From CALACW01 sp963627915 (lineage in GTDB: Bacteria; Bacillota; Clostridia; Oscillospirales; Acutalibacteraceae), in contig CAVGCY010000060.1 in NCBI GenBank assembly GCA_963627915.1, positions 24,184 through 88,183 on the forward strand: a stretch of 64,000 nt of DNA. Reading direction: 5' to 3'. The notes beneath the pieces were generated by a model. It was given only the letters and a program-made list of their open reading frames with translations. It had not been told where the DNA came from and made no database searches. This document shows positions 44,023 through 52,900 of the stretch, in pieces. The translations under genes were made by a program, and so were the position numbers. How positions within the stretch are numbered: position 1 is the first letter of the stretch; each line of letters starts with the position of its first letter.

Positions 44023-45438
44023 ATGAAAAGAATGATTATATATTTTACCGCCGTCGTTTTTATGACTCTTGCTTTTTTTTATAGCGCGTCCGCGGCAGGA
44101 AAATATTCGATAAAAAACGTTAATATAACAGCCGAACCGCAGATAAACGGCGACGTATCCGTAATAAGCGAATGGACGGTTGCGTTCGACGCGGAGCGTT
44201 CGGACGGTTTTGAAACGGAGATTGAGATTCCCGACGACGCCGAATATAAATTTGCGTCGGTTGACAACATATCCGCGGATATCGATTCCACGAGCGTCCC
44301 GCTGAACGCGGAGCCGTCAACCGGAATCGACGGCGGATACGCGGATTATACGTATACCTTAAGCGAATCCGATACCGCCGTAAAAGTGAAATGGAATTTG
44401 AAATGCTTCAGCGAAACGCACGTTTTCAGGCTTTCCTACACGCTTACGTCGGTAATAAAAAATATTGACTTGCAAAACGTTTTCTACTGCAATTACATCC
44501 CGGCGTCAATATCTCCTATGTGCGAAAACGTCACAATAACCGTAAAGCTCCCGTCGGACTGCCGGGGTTTTGACGCGGGACTTATTACATCGAACAATTA
44601 TAAGTGTACGAGGAGTGAAAATTCCGTAACCTTTACCGGCGGAAAAACATCGGGAGGCGCGCTTATCGGAATTTCGATTCCGTCGGAAAAGTTTGTGTCG
44701 CTTCAGACATATACGACTTCTCCCGAGGGCAGGACGGCCGGTGAAATAATTCTCATAATCCTTGCGTGCATGATTGCGCTTGCGGTAATACTCTGTCTTA
44801 TATTCTCAAAACGCATAATGATATCCTCGTTCAGACGTTCGTGCCGAAAAAATTCATACAGAGAGCCGAGCGATAATGCGATTGAATCCGTCATGGAGTC
44901 GCTGAGCGCCGCCGAAATTCTGAAAACGGTTTCATTATCGGTTTACAATGAAGCGGATTTGTTTATTTATACCGTTTTGCAGCTTGCGCAGAAAGGCGTT
45001 CTCATTAAGCACAAGGGCGCGGTTCTCCCGTCGGGAGAAGGCGTAAAGCTGAAGAAACACGAGGAAACGGCTCTCGGCTTCTTTACGGGAGAAAAAATAA
45101 AATCAAGCGCGGACTTCTACCGTTTTATAAATAAATTCAATAAAAAAATAAAAGGCGTTTCGCCGTTCGCGTGTTTCGGTAAAGCAAAACGCGAGCTTTG
45201 CGGAAAATGCTTTGAAATCGAATCTACCGCCGAAACATACGACGGAATTGTAGGCTCGACGATAAGCGGAGACGTTTTTAAAACGGGTAAAATCTCCGAC
45301 GCGGATCTGGTGAGATTCATGTTCAGCGAAAACAACGGAAAGAACCATGTTTCGGACGGATTTTTCGCATTCAGAGAGGTTTACGAGGATGGTTTTGAGG
45401 AAATATTAAAAGAAAAAAAGCACGGAAAGGGGCGTTAA
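44023..45438 (+). CDS. DUF2207-like membrane protein
   Basis: A 471-residue protein: signal peptide (residues about 1-24), an extracytoplasmic beta-rich domain to about 230 (NVNITAEPQINGDVSVISEWTVAF resembles the DUF2207 N-terminal region), one transmembrane helix (about 245-265) and a cytoplasmic part to the C-terminus that ends in a basic, helical region (EEILKEKKHGKGR). Function unknown. The ribosome site AAAGGG is about 13 bases before ATG. The next gene starts 3 bases after its stop. Confidence 0.6.
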   Translation: MKRMIIYFTAVVFMTLAFFYSASAAGKYSIKNVNITAEPQINGDVSVISEWTVAFDAERSDGFETEIEIPDDAEYKFASVDNISADIDSTSVPLNAEPSTGIDGGYADYTYTLSESDTAVKVKWNLKCFSETHVFRLSYTLTSVIKNIDLQNVFYCNYIPASISPMCENVTITVKLPSDCRGFDAGLITSNNYKCTRSENSVTFTGGKTSGGALIGISIPSEKFVSLQTYTTSPEGRTAGEIILIILACMIALAVILCLIFSKRIMISSFRRSCRKNSYREPSDNAIESVMESLSAAEILKTVSLSVYNEADLFIYTVLQLAQKGVLIKHKGAVLPSGEGVKLKKHEETALGFFTGEKIKSSADFYRFINKFNKKIKGVSPFACFGKAKRELCGKCFEIESTAETYDGIVGSTISGDVFKTGKISDADLVRFMFSENNGKNHVSDGFFAFREVYEDGFEEILKEKKHGKGR

Positions 45439-45440
45439 AA

Positions 45441-46034
45441 ATGAAGAAATACGTTGTGGCTCTCATTCACGAATACGGCTCGTCGGGCAGGCTGATAGGC
45501 AAAAAGCTGTCCGAAAAGCTCGGCATAGGCTATTACGACAAAGAGATTCTTGCGATTCTTACGAAAAAGAAAGGAATTTCGCCTCAGGCGGCCGAGGAGC
45601 TTGATGAAAAAAGAACGTCAAGTTTTCTCTATTCTGTATTTTCCGCTTCGCAGGCGCGTCCGCTCAACGACGAGGTGTTCATTGCAAAGGCTGAGATTAT
45701 AAAGGATCTTGCCGATGAAAAATCGCCGTGTGTTATCATAGGCTCGTGCTGCGATTACATACTTTCGGGCAGGGACGACGTTATAAAGGTGTTTATTCAC
45801 GCTCCGTTTGAAAAGAGAAACGAACGGCTTGCAGGCGAACTGAAGGAAAAAAGCGCGAACACTCCCGGCATTCTTAAAAAGAAGGACAAGCAAAGAGCCG
45901 ATTACTACAATCATTTCACGTTCAACAGGTGGGGCGATATGAAAAATTACGACCTGTGTATAAACAGTGAAATAGGCGTCGATACCGCCGCCGATTTGAT
46001 TGCCGCCGCGATAGGCGATATGTTTAACGATTAA
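45441..46034 (+). CDS. cytidylate kinase-like protein
   Basis: A 197-residue P-loop-type kinase of the cytidylate kinase-like family. The loop HEYGSSGRLIGKKLSEKLGIGYYDKEIL fits that family (G-S-S-G-R instead of a standard Walker A). It includes the KADYYNHF-like RADYYNHFTFNRWGD lid region. It may phosphorylate CMP or another nucleotide; the paralogue family is uncharacterised. Three bases downstream of the DUF2207-like gene and 17 upstream of rpe, so the three probably form an operon. Confidence 0.75.
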   Translation: MKKYVVALIHEYGSSGRLIGKKLSEKLGIGYYDKEILAILTKKKGISPQAAEELDEKRTSSFLYSVFSASQARPLNDEVFIAKAEIIKDLADEKSPCVIIGSCCDYILSGRDDVIKVFIHAPFEKRNERLAGELKEKSANTPGILKKKDKQRADYYNHFTFNRWGDMKNYDLCINSEIGVDTAADLIAAAIGDMFND

Positions 46035-46050
46035 GGAGTTTAATATTATT

Positions 46051-46707
46051 ATGAATTATATATCACCGTCGATACTTTCAGCGGATTTTTCACGTCTCGG
46101 CGAGGAAATTTCCGGCATCTCAAACGCGGGCGCGGACATGATACATATTGACGTAATGGACGGCATGTTTGTGCCGAACATAACGCTCGGCGCGCCGATT
46201 GTAAAGGACGTCAGAAAATGTTCGGATAAAATTTTTGACGTTCATTTAATGATAAACGAACCAATAAGATATATCGATGACTTTGCAAACGCGGGCGCGG
46301 ACATTATATGCTTTCATATAGAGGCGGCGTCCGACGTCGAAGGGACAATAGATAAAATAATTTCACTCGGCAAAAAACCCGCGGCAGCATTAAAGCCGGG
46401 AACAAAGGCGGAGGAGGTATTTGATTATCTCGATAAGCTTTACATGGTTCTCGTTATGACGGTTGAACCGGGTTTCGGCGGTCAGAGCTTCATGCCCGAC
46501 ATGATGAGCAAGGTCAGGACGATACGTGACGAATGCAAAAAAAGAAACCTCGATATGAGAATCGAGGTTGACGGCGGAATCAGCGATAAAACTGCTATTG
46601 AAGCCGTCGGCGCGGGAGCTGACGTACTTGTCGCAGGAAGCTATATTTTTTCATCCGAAAACAAAAAAGAAGCCGTTGAAAAGTTAAAAAATACGGGAGG
46701 ACAATAA
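46051..46707 (+). CDS. rpe: ribulose-phosphate 3-epimerase
   Basis: A 218-residue TIM-barrel enzyme of the pentose phosphate pathway interconverting ribulose-5-P and xylulose-5-P. Conserved elements are SPSILSADFSRLGEE, HIDVMDGMFVPNITLGAP (metal-binding His, Asp), DVHLMINEP, MTVEPGFGGQSF and EVDGGI. AAGGAG precedes the ATG. The coding region ends CAA TAA TTT, and the downstream terminator uses the last codons. Confidence 0.93.
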   Translation: MNYISPSILSADFSRLGEEISGISNAGADMIHIDVMDGMFVPNITLGAPIVKDVRKCSDKIFDVHLMINEPIRYIDDFANAGADIICFHIEAASDVEGTIDKIISLGKKPAAALKPGTKAEEVFDYLDKLYMVLVMTVEPGFGGQSFMPDMMSKVRTIRDECKKRNLDMRIEVDGGISDKTAIEAVGAGADVLVAGSYIFSSENKKEAVEKLKNTGGQ

Positions 46708-46746
46708 TTTACCGAGGTAAATCATGCTCCTCCCGGGAGTGCTTTT
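46694..46746 (+). terminator. rpe terminator, built from the stop-codon palindrome
   Basis: CGGGAGGA...TCCTCCCG (46694-46735) with an inner ATTTACC/GGTAAAT stem, followed by GCTTTTTG. The stop codon is inside the stem (fifth stop-codon palindrome). Confidence 0.8.
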
Positions 46747-46759
46747 TGTTGAATTGCTG

Positions 46760-46788
46760 TTTACAAAAAGGGATAGCTGTGTTAAAAT
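46760..46788 (+). promoter_or_regulatory. toxin-like cassette A sense promoter
   Basis: TTTACA at 46760-46765, 17-base spacer, TAAAAT at 46783-46788. The transcript would begin near 46795 with a 5' stem-loop CTCGTGAAT/ATTCATGAG. Confidence 0.75.
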
Positions 46789-46910
46789 GGAAACGCTCGT
46801 GAATTGTAAATATTCATGAGCCTTGGAGCTATCTGTAAACGGCAGGCGGTTTGCCCTTTTTATTTCAAGAGGGCGTTTCGCCCTCTTATAAAAATAAGGG
46901 GGTGAAGCTT

Positions 46911-46982
46911 ATGACAGAGGCTATTATATACATAACTATAGTTATGATTATCATAGTAACAATTTGTTGTAAAGAAAAATAA
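46911..46982 (+). CDS. small hydrophobic toxin-like peptide A (23 residues)
   Basis: The peptide starts MTEAIIY, then has a 16-residue run of Ile, Val, Thr and Met, and ends CCKEK. One membrane-spanning segment with a short acidic N-terminus and a basic end is typical of type I toxins and holin-like peptides. AAGGGGGTG precedes the ATG by about 7 bases. Upstream lie a GAGGGCG/CGCCCTC hairpin and a CCCTT that could mask this ribosome site. The stop codon is part of the bidirectional terminator (46978-47008). Confidence 0.7.
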   Translation: MTEAIIYITIVMIIIVTICCKEK

Positions 46983-47051
46983 CCGCCCCATTCGCCTTGG
47001 CGGTTATTCTTTAAGCTGTTAAGGCAAGCCGTCTGTCGGACAGCTCCTTGT
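46972..47051 (-). ncRNA. antisense (antitoxin-like) RNA, cassette A
   Basis: Minus-strand TTGACA (47081-47086), 17-base spacer, TATAAT (47058-47063), a perfect consensus. The predicted RNA of about 80 nt starts near 47051, contains hairpin CTGT-CCG-ACAG and ends in the shared terminator. No ORF. Role inferred from the type I toxin-antitoxin layout. Confidence 0.65.
46978..47008. terminator. bidirectional terminator, cassette A
   Basis: AATAACCGCC/GGCGGTTATT stem; followed on the minus strand by TTTTTCTTT. Both the toxin mRNA and the antisense RNA end across it, so their terminator loops are complementary. Confidence 0.8.
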
Positions 47052-47085
47052 ACTTATATTATATTCAATATCTCCCGATTTGTCA

Positions 47086-47111
47086 ACACCCGCACGGGTG
47101 TGTTTTTTTTG
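47086..47111 (+). terminator. plus-strand terminator between cassettes A and B
   Basis: ACACCC-GCAC-GGGTGT followed by eight T. An equivalent hairpin follows cassette B (47474-47497) and cassette C (56069-56093). Confidence 0.7.
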
Positions 47112-47123
47112 TCGAATTTGCTG

Positions 47124-47152
47124 TTTACAAAAAGGGATAGCTGTGTTAAAAT
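47124..47152 (+). promoter_or_regulatory. toxin-like cassette B sense promoter
   Basis: TTTACA at 47124-47129, 17-base spacer, TAAAAT at 47147-47152, identical to cassette A. Confidence 0.75.
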
Positions 47153-47254
47153 GGAAACGCTCGTGAATTGTAAATATTCATGAGCCTTGGAGCTATCTGT
47201 AAACGGCAGGCGGTTTGCCCTTTTTTCTTTATTTTTTTGAAAAGAGGGTATCAG

Positions 47255-47281
47255 CTCTCTTTTCTCCAAAGGAAAGGAGAG
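47255..47281 (+). promoter_or_regulatory. SD-sequestering hairpin of cassette B
   Basis: CTCTCTTTTC (47255-47264) pairs with GAAAGGAGAG (47272-47281) over 10 bases including one G-U, with a 7-base loop. The whole ribosome-binding site of the toxin ORF lies in the right arm. Confidence 0.75.
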
Positions 47282-47288
47282 TGATATT

Positions 47289-47363
47289 ATGGTAGAGGCT
47301 ATTATATTTTTAGCTGAATTGTTACTTTTAGTAATAACGATCTACTCAATAATAAAAAAATAA
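47289..47363 (+). CDS. small hydrophobic toxin-like peptide B (24 residues)
   Basis: Starts MVEAIIF, followed by a Leu/Val/Ile-rich stretch with one internal Glu (residue 10), ends SIIKK. It shares the M-x-E-A-I-I start and basic end with peptide A but is otherwise different, so the ORF has diverged while the surrounding regulatory parts stayed the same. The ribosome site AGGAGAG is sequestered in a 10-base hairpin. Confidence 0.7.
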   Translation: MVEAIIFLAELLLLVITIYSIIKK

Positions 47364-47439
47364 CCGCCCTCATGCTTAAATAGTGACGGTTATTTTTAAC
47401 AAACACTAAGGGCAAGCCGTCTGTCGGACAGCTCCTTGT
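47353..47439 (-). ncRNA. antisense (antitoxin-like) RNA, cassette B
   Basis: Minus-strand TTGACA (47469-47474), 17-base spacer, TATAAT (47446-47451). The RNA ends in AATAACCG/CGGTTATT (47359-47394), the shared terminator. Confidence 0.65.
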
Positions 47440-47531
47440 ACTTATATTATATTCAATATCTCCCGATTTGTCAACACCCGCACGGGTGTGTTTTTTTCAT
47501 CGACTGATATTAAATCATATTTTTACTAAGG

Positions 47532-47936
47532 TTATTTTTCGAGTAAATCCACAAGCCTGACGGAATCGAAATATTCATTTGTAATTCTGTTAAACTCCGC
47601 CCACATTTTTGCGGTTTTGCACCGTTCTCTGTGCTCGCACGGCTCTGTTTTTTCGGAAACGCAGGCAACGGGCGCTAAATCTCCCTCGGTTACGCGCAGA
47701 ATTTCTCCCACACAGTATTCCGACGGAGCTTTTGACAGTCTGTAACCGCCGCCCTTGCCGTGGACTGCCTCGACAAGACCCGTTTTCGTGAGTGCGGGCA
47801 TTATCTGTTCCATATATTTTTGTGAAATGCTCTGACGGCGGGCTATATCCTTCATCGGAATATAACCGCCGTCGGAGTGGATTATGAGGTCGAGAAGCAC
47901 TCGAAGCGCATACCGCCCTCTTGTAGAAACCATCAT
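47532..47936 (-). CDS. iscR: Rrf2-family regulator (IscR-like)
   Basis: A 134-residue Rrf2 protein: STRGRYALRVLLDLI start, the HTH with ISQKYMEQIMPALTKTGLVEAVHGKGGGYRLSKAP, and three cysteines in CVSEKTEPCEHRERC (C-x7-C-x5-C) that may bind an Fe-S cluster as in IscR. It sits downstream of nifS and nifU, so probably controls Fe-S supply, most likely through the palindromes at the nifS promoter. GGGGTG lies before the ATG. A CAATAAT palindrome separates it from nifU. Confidence 0.8.
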   Translation of the reverse strand: MMVSTRGRYALRVLLDLIIHSDGGYIPMKDIARRQSISQKYMEQIMPALTKTGLVEAVHGKGGGYRLSKAPSEYCVGEILRVTEGDLAPVACVSEKTEPCEHRERCKTAKMWAEFNRITNEYFDSVRLVDLLEK

Positions 47937-47950
47937 GTCAAACACCCCGA

Positions 47951-47982
47951 AAACAATAATTTACGCCTGCAGATTATTGTTT
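47951..47982. repeat. stop-codon palindrome, copy 6
   Basis: Perfect 10-base arms AAACAATAAT and ATTATTGTTT; the right arm contains part of the nifU stop codon. It lies between nifU and iscR on the minus strand. Confidence 0.7.
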
Positions 47983-48379
47983 ACTCCGCCTTTACGGCAG
48001 GTGTAATTCCTTTTTTCTTATAATAATCCTCGATAGCTGCCTTGATTGCTTCTTCGGCAAGCACGGAGCAGTGCATCTTATGCGCCGGAAGTCCGTCGAG
48101 AGCCTCCGCTACCGCCTTATTTGTAAGAGTAAGAGCCTCCGAGAGGGGCTTGCCCTTGATAAGCTCGGTTGCCATGGAGCTTGAAGCGATTGCGGAACCG
48201 CATCCGAACGTTTCAAATTTAACGTCCGTTATAATATCGTTGTCTATTTTAAGATATATTTTCATTATATCTCCGCATACGGCGTTGCCTACCTCGCCTA
48301 CGCCGTCGGCATTTTCTATAACGCCTACGTTACGGGGATTTGTGAAGTGATCCATTACTTTTTCGCTGTACAATGCCAT
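47981..48379 (-). CDS. nifU: NifU/IscU-type Fe-S scaffold
   Basis: A 132-residue IscU-like scaffold protein with the three cluster cysteines in NAVCGD, TFGCGSAIASSSM and HKMHCSVLAE. It assembles Fe-S clusters on sulfur provided by NifS and hands them to targets, of which this window holds many (HydABC, HydS, IorA). It is 14 bases downstream of nifS. Confidence 0.92.
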   Translation of the reverse strand: MALYSEKVMDHFTNPRNVGVIENADGVGEVGNAVCGDIMKIYLKIDNDIITDVKFETFGCGSAIASSSMATELIKGKPLSEALTLTNKAVAEALDGLPAHKMHCSVLAEEAIKAAIEDYYKKKGITPAVKAE

Positions 48380-48392
48380 TTTAATTACCTCT

Positions 48393-49586
48393 TTACTCAG
48401 CTAAAATAAATTCTTTCTCTCCGTTAACCTTTTCGCGCCACAGGGGGGACATATTGCGAAGCCTGTCGATAACCTTGGGAATTACGTCAAGCATATAATC
48501 AATTTCTTCCTCCGTGTTGTTCTCGCAAAGCGAAAGTCTTAACGAGCCGTGAGCGATTTCATGCGGTCTGCCGATTGCAAGCAGAACGTGGCTCGGCTCG
48601 AGCGAACCCGACGTGCATGCCGAACCCGACGAAGCGCATATGCCGTTCGCGTCGAGCAGGAGAAGTATGCTCTCGCCCTCGATACCCTCGAAGCAGAAGC
48701 TTACGTTTCCGGCAAGCCTGTTAACGCTGTCGCCGTTGAGCGTTGAATGCGGAATTTTATTAAGTCCGTTTATAAGTCTGTCGCGCAGTGCGGAAACTTT
48801 TGCGTTATTTTTATCGATATTTCCGCAAGATTCTTCCAAAGCGGCCGCCATTCCCATGATTGCGGGGATGTTTTCCGTTCCGCCTCTCTTGCCTCTCTCC
48901 TGAGCGCCGCCCTCGATAATGTTCGTAAGGTTTATGCCCTTTCTTGCGTAGAGAACGCCTATGCCCTTGGGACCGTGGAATTTATGCGCCGACAGCGAAA
49001 GCATATCTATATTCATATCCTTAACGTTTATATGCTCGTGACCTGCCGCCTGAACTGCGTCTGTATGAAAAAGTACTCCCTTGTCCTTGCAGACCTTTCC
49101 GATTTCGGGAATGGGAAGAATCGAGCCTATTTCATTATTTGCGAACATTGTCGTAACAAGGCACGTGTCATCTTTTATCGCCTTTTCGACCTGTTCCGGG
49201 GTGATGTTTCCCGTTGAACCAACGTCGAGCAGCTCGATTTCAAATCCCTGTTTTTCAAGCTTTTTAAGCGTATGAAGAACCGCATGGTGCTCAAACGCCG
49301 TTGATATGATGTGTTTTTTGCCTTTTTTCGCGCCTATCATTGCGGCGGATATAATCGCCTGATTGTCAGCCTCGCTGCCGCCCGAAGTGAAATATATTTC
49401 TCTTGCGTCGCATCCGAGACGCTTCGCAATTCTTTCTCTTGCGTCGCAGAGAGCCTCGTTTGCTTTCTGTCCGACTGTGTGAAGACTTGACGGGTTGCCG
49501 AAAATCGTCTCCATATAGGGAAGCATAGCGTCTATCGCCGTACGGCTCATTTTTGTTGTGGCGGCGTTGTCCGCATATACATTCAT
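48393..49586 (-). CDS. nifS: cysteine desulfurase NifS
   Basis: A 397-residue PLP enzyme providing sulfur from cysteine. Motifs: NVYADNAATTKMS at the start, FTSGGSEADNQAI, SLSAHKFHGPKGIGVLY (PLP Lys), and ICASSGSACTSGSLEPSHVL with the active-site Cys on the loop. AGGAGG precedes the ATG at 49586; a longer in-frame start has none. It is first in the nifS-nifU-iscR operon. Confidence 0.95.
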   Translation of the reverse strand: MNVYADNAATTKMSRTAIDAMLPYMETIFGNPSSLHTVGQKANEALCDARERIAKRLGCDAREIYFTSGGSEADNQAIISAAMIGAKKGKKHIISTAFEHHAVLHTLKKLEKQGFEIELLDVGSTGNITPEQVEKAIKDDTCLVTTMFANNEIGSILPIPEIGKVCKDKGVLFHTDAVQAAGHEHINVKDMNIDMLSLSAHKFHGPKGIGVLYARKGINLTNIIEGGAQERGKRGGTENIPAIMGMAAALEESCGNIDKNNAKVSALRDRLINGLNKIPHSTLNGDSVNRLAGNVSFCFEGIEGESILLLLDANGICASSGSACTSGSLEPSHVLLAIGRPHEIAHGSLRLSLCENNTEEEIDYMLDVIPKVIDRLRNMSPLWREKVNGEKEFILAE

Positions 49587-49630
49587 GATAAATCCTCCTG
49601 TCATATATAAAGGTCAAATGCCGGATTGAC

Positions 49631-49692
49631 ATTTACCTATCTTTTTCATAGGTAAGTATATCACCGTTAACCTACCTTGTCAATAGGTAAAT
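49631..49692 (-). promoter_or_regulatory. nifS operon promoter with Rrf2-like operators
   Basis: Minus-strand TTGACA (49678-49683), 17-base spacer, TATACT (49655-49660). It is embedded in four ACCTA/TAGGT half-sites forming two inverted repeats (ATTTACCTAT...ATAGGTAA and TAACCTA...TAGGTAA), which cover both promoter boxes. A regulator bound there would block RNA polymerase; the obvious candidate is the Rrf2 protein encoded by the operon. Confidence 0.7.
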
Positions 49693-49919
49693 GATTTTTC
49701 GCTATTTTTTCCGTAATTGATGAAAAATATACGCTTTTCTTATAAAAATTGTCCGATAATCAGGATGAATTATATTTCAAAATGTGACGTAAAGATACGC
49801 TAATTGTAAATAATATGTTAATTTTATTTAAACCCCTTTATTTTTATAATAATATCGACTAAAATGAGAACAACTATCAGTATTTTATGTCACTCATAAC
49901 TAAAAACGGAGGTATTGAT
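49693..49919. other. intergenic region before the giant surface protein
   Basis: AT-rich; no ORF with a ribosome site. The promoter of the surface gene is not clear; TATAAT-like motifs occur at 49855-49866. Confidence 0.4.
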
Positions 49920-52900
49920 ATGCGAAAAATTACGAAGAAGCTGACCGTGGCTTTCTCTGTGCTTTTAATCGCTCTTACCGTTATCGGCGGTATAAACGTT
50001 TTTGAGCCTGTTGAAGCTTCGGCGGCGACATATGACAGGGTATATTCCACGGAATATTACTATCCGTCGACCACTACTCAGATGGGTTGGTTTGCTGTCG
50101 GTTGGGGCGCTACCGGCGGCAGAGCAAAGAAAGCTGTTACAAATGCAGGATATAATGCATGGGGTAAAGATCTCAACGACGGAGCCGGAGGTAGCTATAT
50201 AAAGCTTGGTTATAAAACAACGACCAACGATATGGTTAATACTGTCCGTGACGTAAGAGTTTATGTCGGCGGAGATCCTCCCGACACATATACTTATAAC
50301 GGATGTGTATATGAAAAAGTCGGCACCTCCGCTACTTCGGCGAGTTATCCGAATGCATATGCCGACGGCGTTGTAGACCTTAACCGCGGAGCAGGCGGAG
50401 ATTACCTTTATCTTTTCATTACCCGTGACCCGAAGGCGGGTCCCCCCATAACAAGCGCCGATGTTACAGAGGATATTAAATGGACGACGGCATGCTACCT
50501 TAATACCGAGCAGTCAAACTATGCGGATTTAAATAGGGGCGCAGGCGGAGATGACATACGATTCAATTACCAGTCGAGCATCACAACGACGATAAACTCC
50601 CTTCCCCTGCGTGAGTCGATGAAGAACGCGGCGGCATATATCGCCAATTCGTCAAGATATGTTTCCGTTTCAAATCTTCAGAGCGCGCTCAGCGCGGCGG
50701 AAGCTGTAACCAACACGCTTGACGCTTACGGTCTTACATACAAGACGCAGAGCGAAATCAATACCTTGAAAACCAATATTGACAACGCCATAAACGCGTT
50801 GCAGACGAGAGTTTATTTTAATGCAAACGGCGGTTCGCTCGGCGGCGTCGCTTCTTCCTATACGTTTACAATAGGCTCGAATACGAGCTATGATTATGAC
50901 GTTTCCGATAAGGTTCCGACCAGGAACGGATATATTTTCAAGGGCTGGTCAACCTCTTCAAGCGCGTCGTCAGGCTCAACAACTACGGTAAACGTAGGAT
51001 TTAATACTACTCTCTACGCAATATGGGAGCAGAAAACACTCGATATCAATTTCGATAATATATTCAGTCTGAGCGACTGGTCATATAACATTTACTCGAA
51101 TATGCTCAGCCGCCCGACTGACGCAAGCGTTACTGCTGACAGGGACGCGGGTACTGTTACCGTTACAACGGGGGCGAACTCCGGAAACGATGTGTATACC
51201 GGATACGGAGGTTCCGGCGCTTATACCATGAAGGTTGAGCCGAATACGACATATAAATTTGAATTTGACCTTGCGACGAATGCTCAGGCGCAGGCGTTTG
51301 TATTCTCATATAATCTGTCGTATCAGAACGTCAATTTTGCGGGAACTTCGCTGCCTCATATGGGTATATATCCCTCCGGTTCGGGTAAGTATGAAATGGT
51401 ATTTACCACCGCGTCGACTACCGAATATATTCAGGTTCGTTTCGGAGTTGTAAATCAGAGCACGACCGCTGTATTCTCGAATATCAGAATATTTAAAAAT
51501 TCCTCTCCGTTTACGGAGATTACCTACCCTGCTGTAAGATGGGGATATAAATACGATACCTCGACGACCGCGACGGGACTTATCACTCCGACAAGGCTCG
51601 GCTACACGTTCGACGGATGGTATACGAACGTTAACGGCGTAGGTACGAAGTATACGACCTCTACGGCAGTTCCTTACTCGAGCATTACGCTCTATTCAAA
51701 CTGGGTCCTTAATACATACAATATTATATATAATTCAAACGGCGGTACGAGCGCGGACAATGTCGAGTATAATATTACAAAGACGGTTCAGCTCCCGACT
51801 CCGACGAGAACGGGCTATACGTTCGCAGGCTGGAAGCCTTCGTCAAGTTCGGGCAACTGGGATTCGTCAAAGACTTATACCGGTGAGCTTACAAAGATGT
51901 ACGGCGACGTTACGCTTGTCGCTCAGTGGGTTCCGATTACATATACCGTTGAGTATTTAAGCGCGACCGGCGAGAGCAAAACCGTTTCTGTTAAGTATGA
52001 CGAAACGTTTAATCTTATCGCCAATCCGTTTACGAAACAGTGTTCGGAATTTACCGGCTGGCTTTATTCCTCGGATTCAAAGACATATCAGCCCGGACAG
52101 AGCTTTAAAAATCTTGCCGAGGGCAACGGTGATACCGTTCATTTTACGGCTCAGTGGAAATGGGTTCATACCTACGTTTCTGCCGTTACAACTCCTCCCA
52201 CGAGAACAAAGACGGGCGTTATGACAACCGTCTGCTCCGAGTGCGGCGATACGTATACTACGACAGTTCCCGCCATCGGCGGACAGTCGGTGGTTTTCGA
52301 CCCCAATAACGGCGCAAACGCTAACTACTTCGTAGGCGTTTCGGGCGTTAATACGGACTGGACACAGTCCGGCGGCAAGTACGTTAAGACATACGGCGGA
52401 CTTACAATAACCTATGACCCGTCAAACGAAACGTTTACTCTTGACGGAACATACGATCCCACCGGCGAGGGATTTGTGGATTTCTACAATTTCGACCTTC
52501 CCGGAATAAACAGCGGTACTAACACGTATGCTATAACCTACGAATACGTCAGCGGTTCAAGACCTGCCGACACGGGCGACAGAGCAATCCCCTGTATTTA
52601 TCTTTCAAACGGCAACGGCGCTGAATTTGCATGGACGGACGCAAGCGTAAGCTCTTCAAAAGCAAAGGCAAGCTATACAACCAGCTGCGGCGTTGACGGC
52701 GTTATTACGGCTAAGCTTCAGCTTTACTATTGTGAGGGCGGAAATGCGACGTTTGATAACTTTACGTTTAAAGTTAAAGTCGAAATAGGATCTTCTACAG
52801 CTTCTTCACCCGCGGCGATTCTCGCAAAAAACGGTACGACCGTTTCCGATTTTAAAACTCCCGTTTGGGATGAGCATAAATTTGAGGGCTGGTATCTTAC

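Larger units (their letters stand above)
46753..47482. repeat. tandem pair of type I toxin-antitoxin-like cassettes (A and B)
   Basis: Two direct repeats of about 350 bases, nearly identical in sense promoter, 5' stem and IR (GGAGCTATCTGTAAACGG), asRNA promoter and terminator, but different in the peptide, SD-stem and terminator loop. Each unit: sense promoter, 5' stem, SD-masking hairpin, small ORF, bidirectional terminator, inverted copy of the 5' box, antisense promoter, and a plus-strand terminator CACCC-GCAC-GGGTG with T run. Confidence 0.75.
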
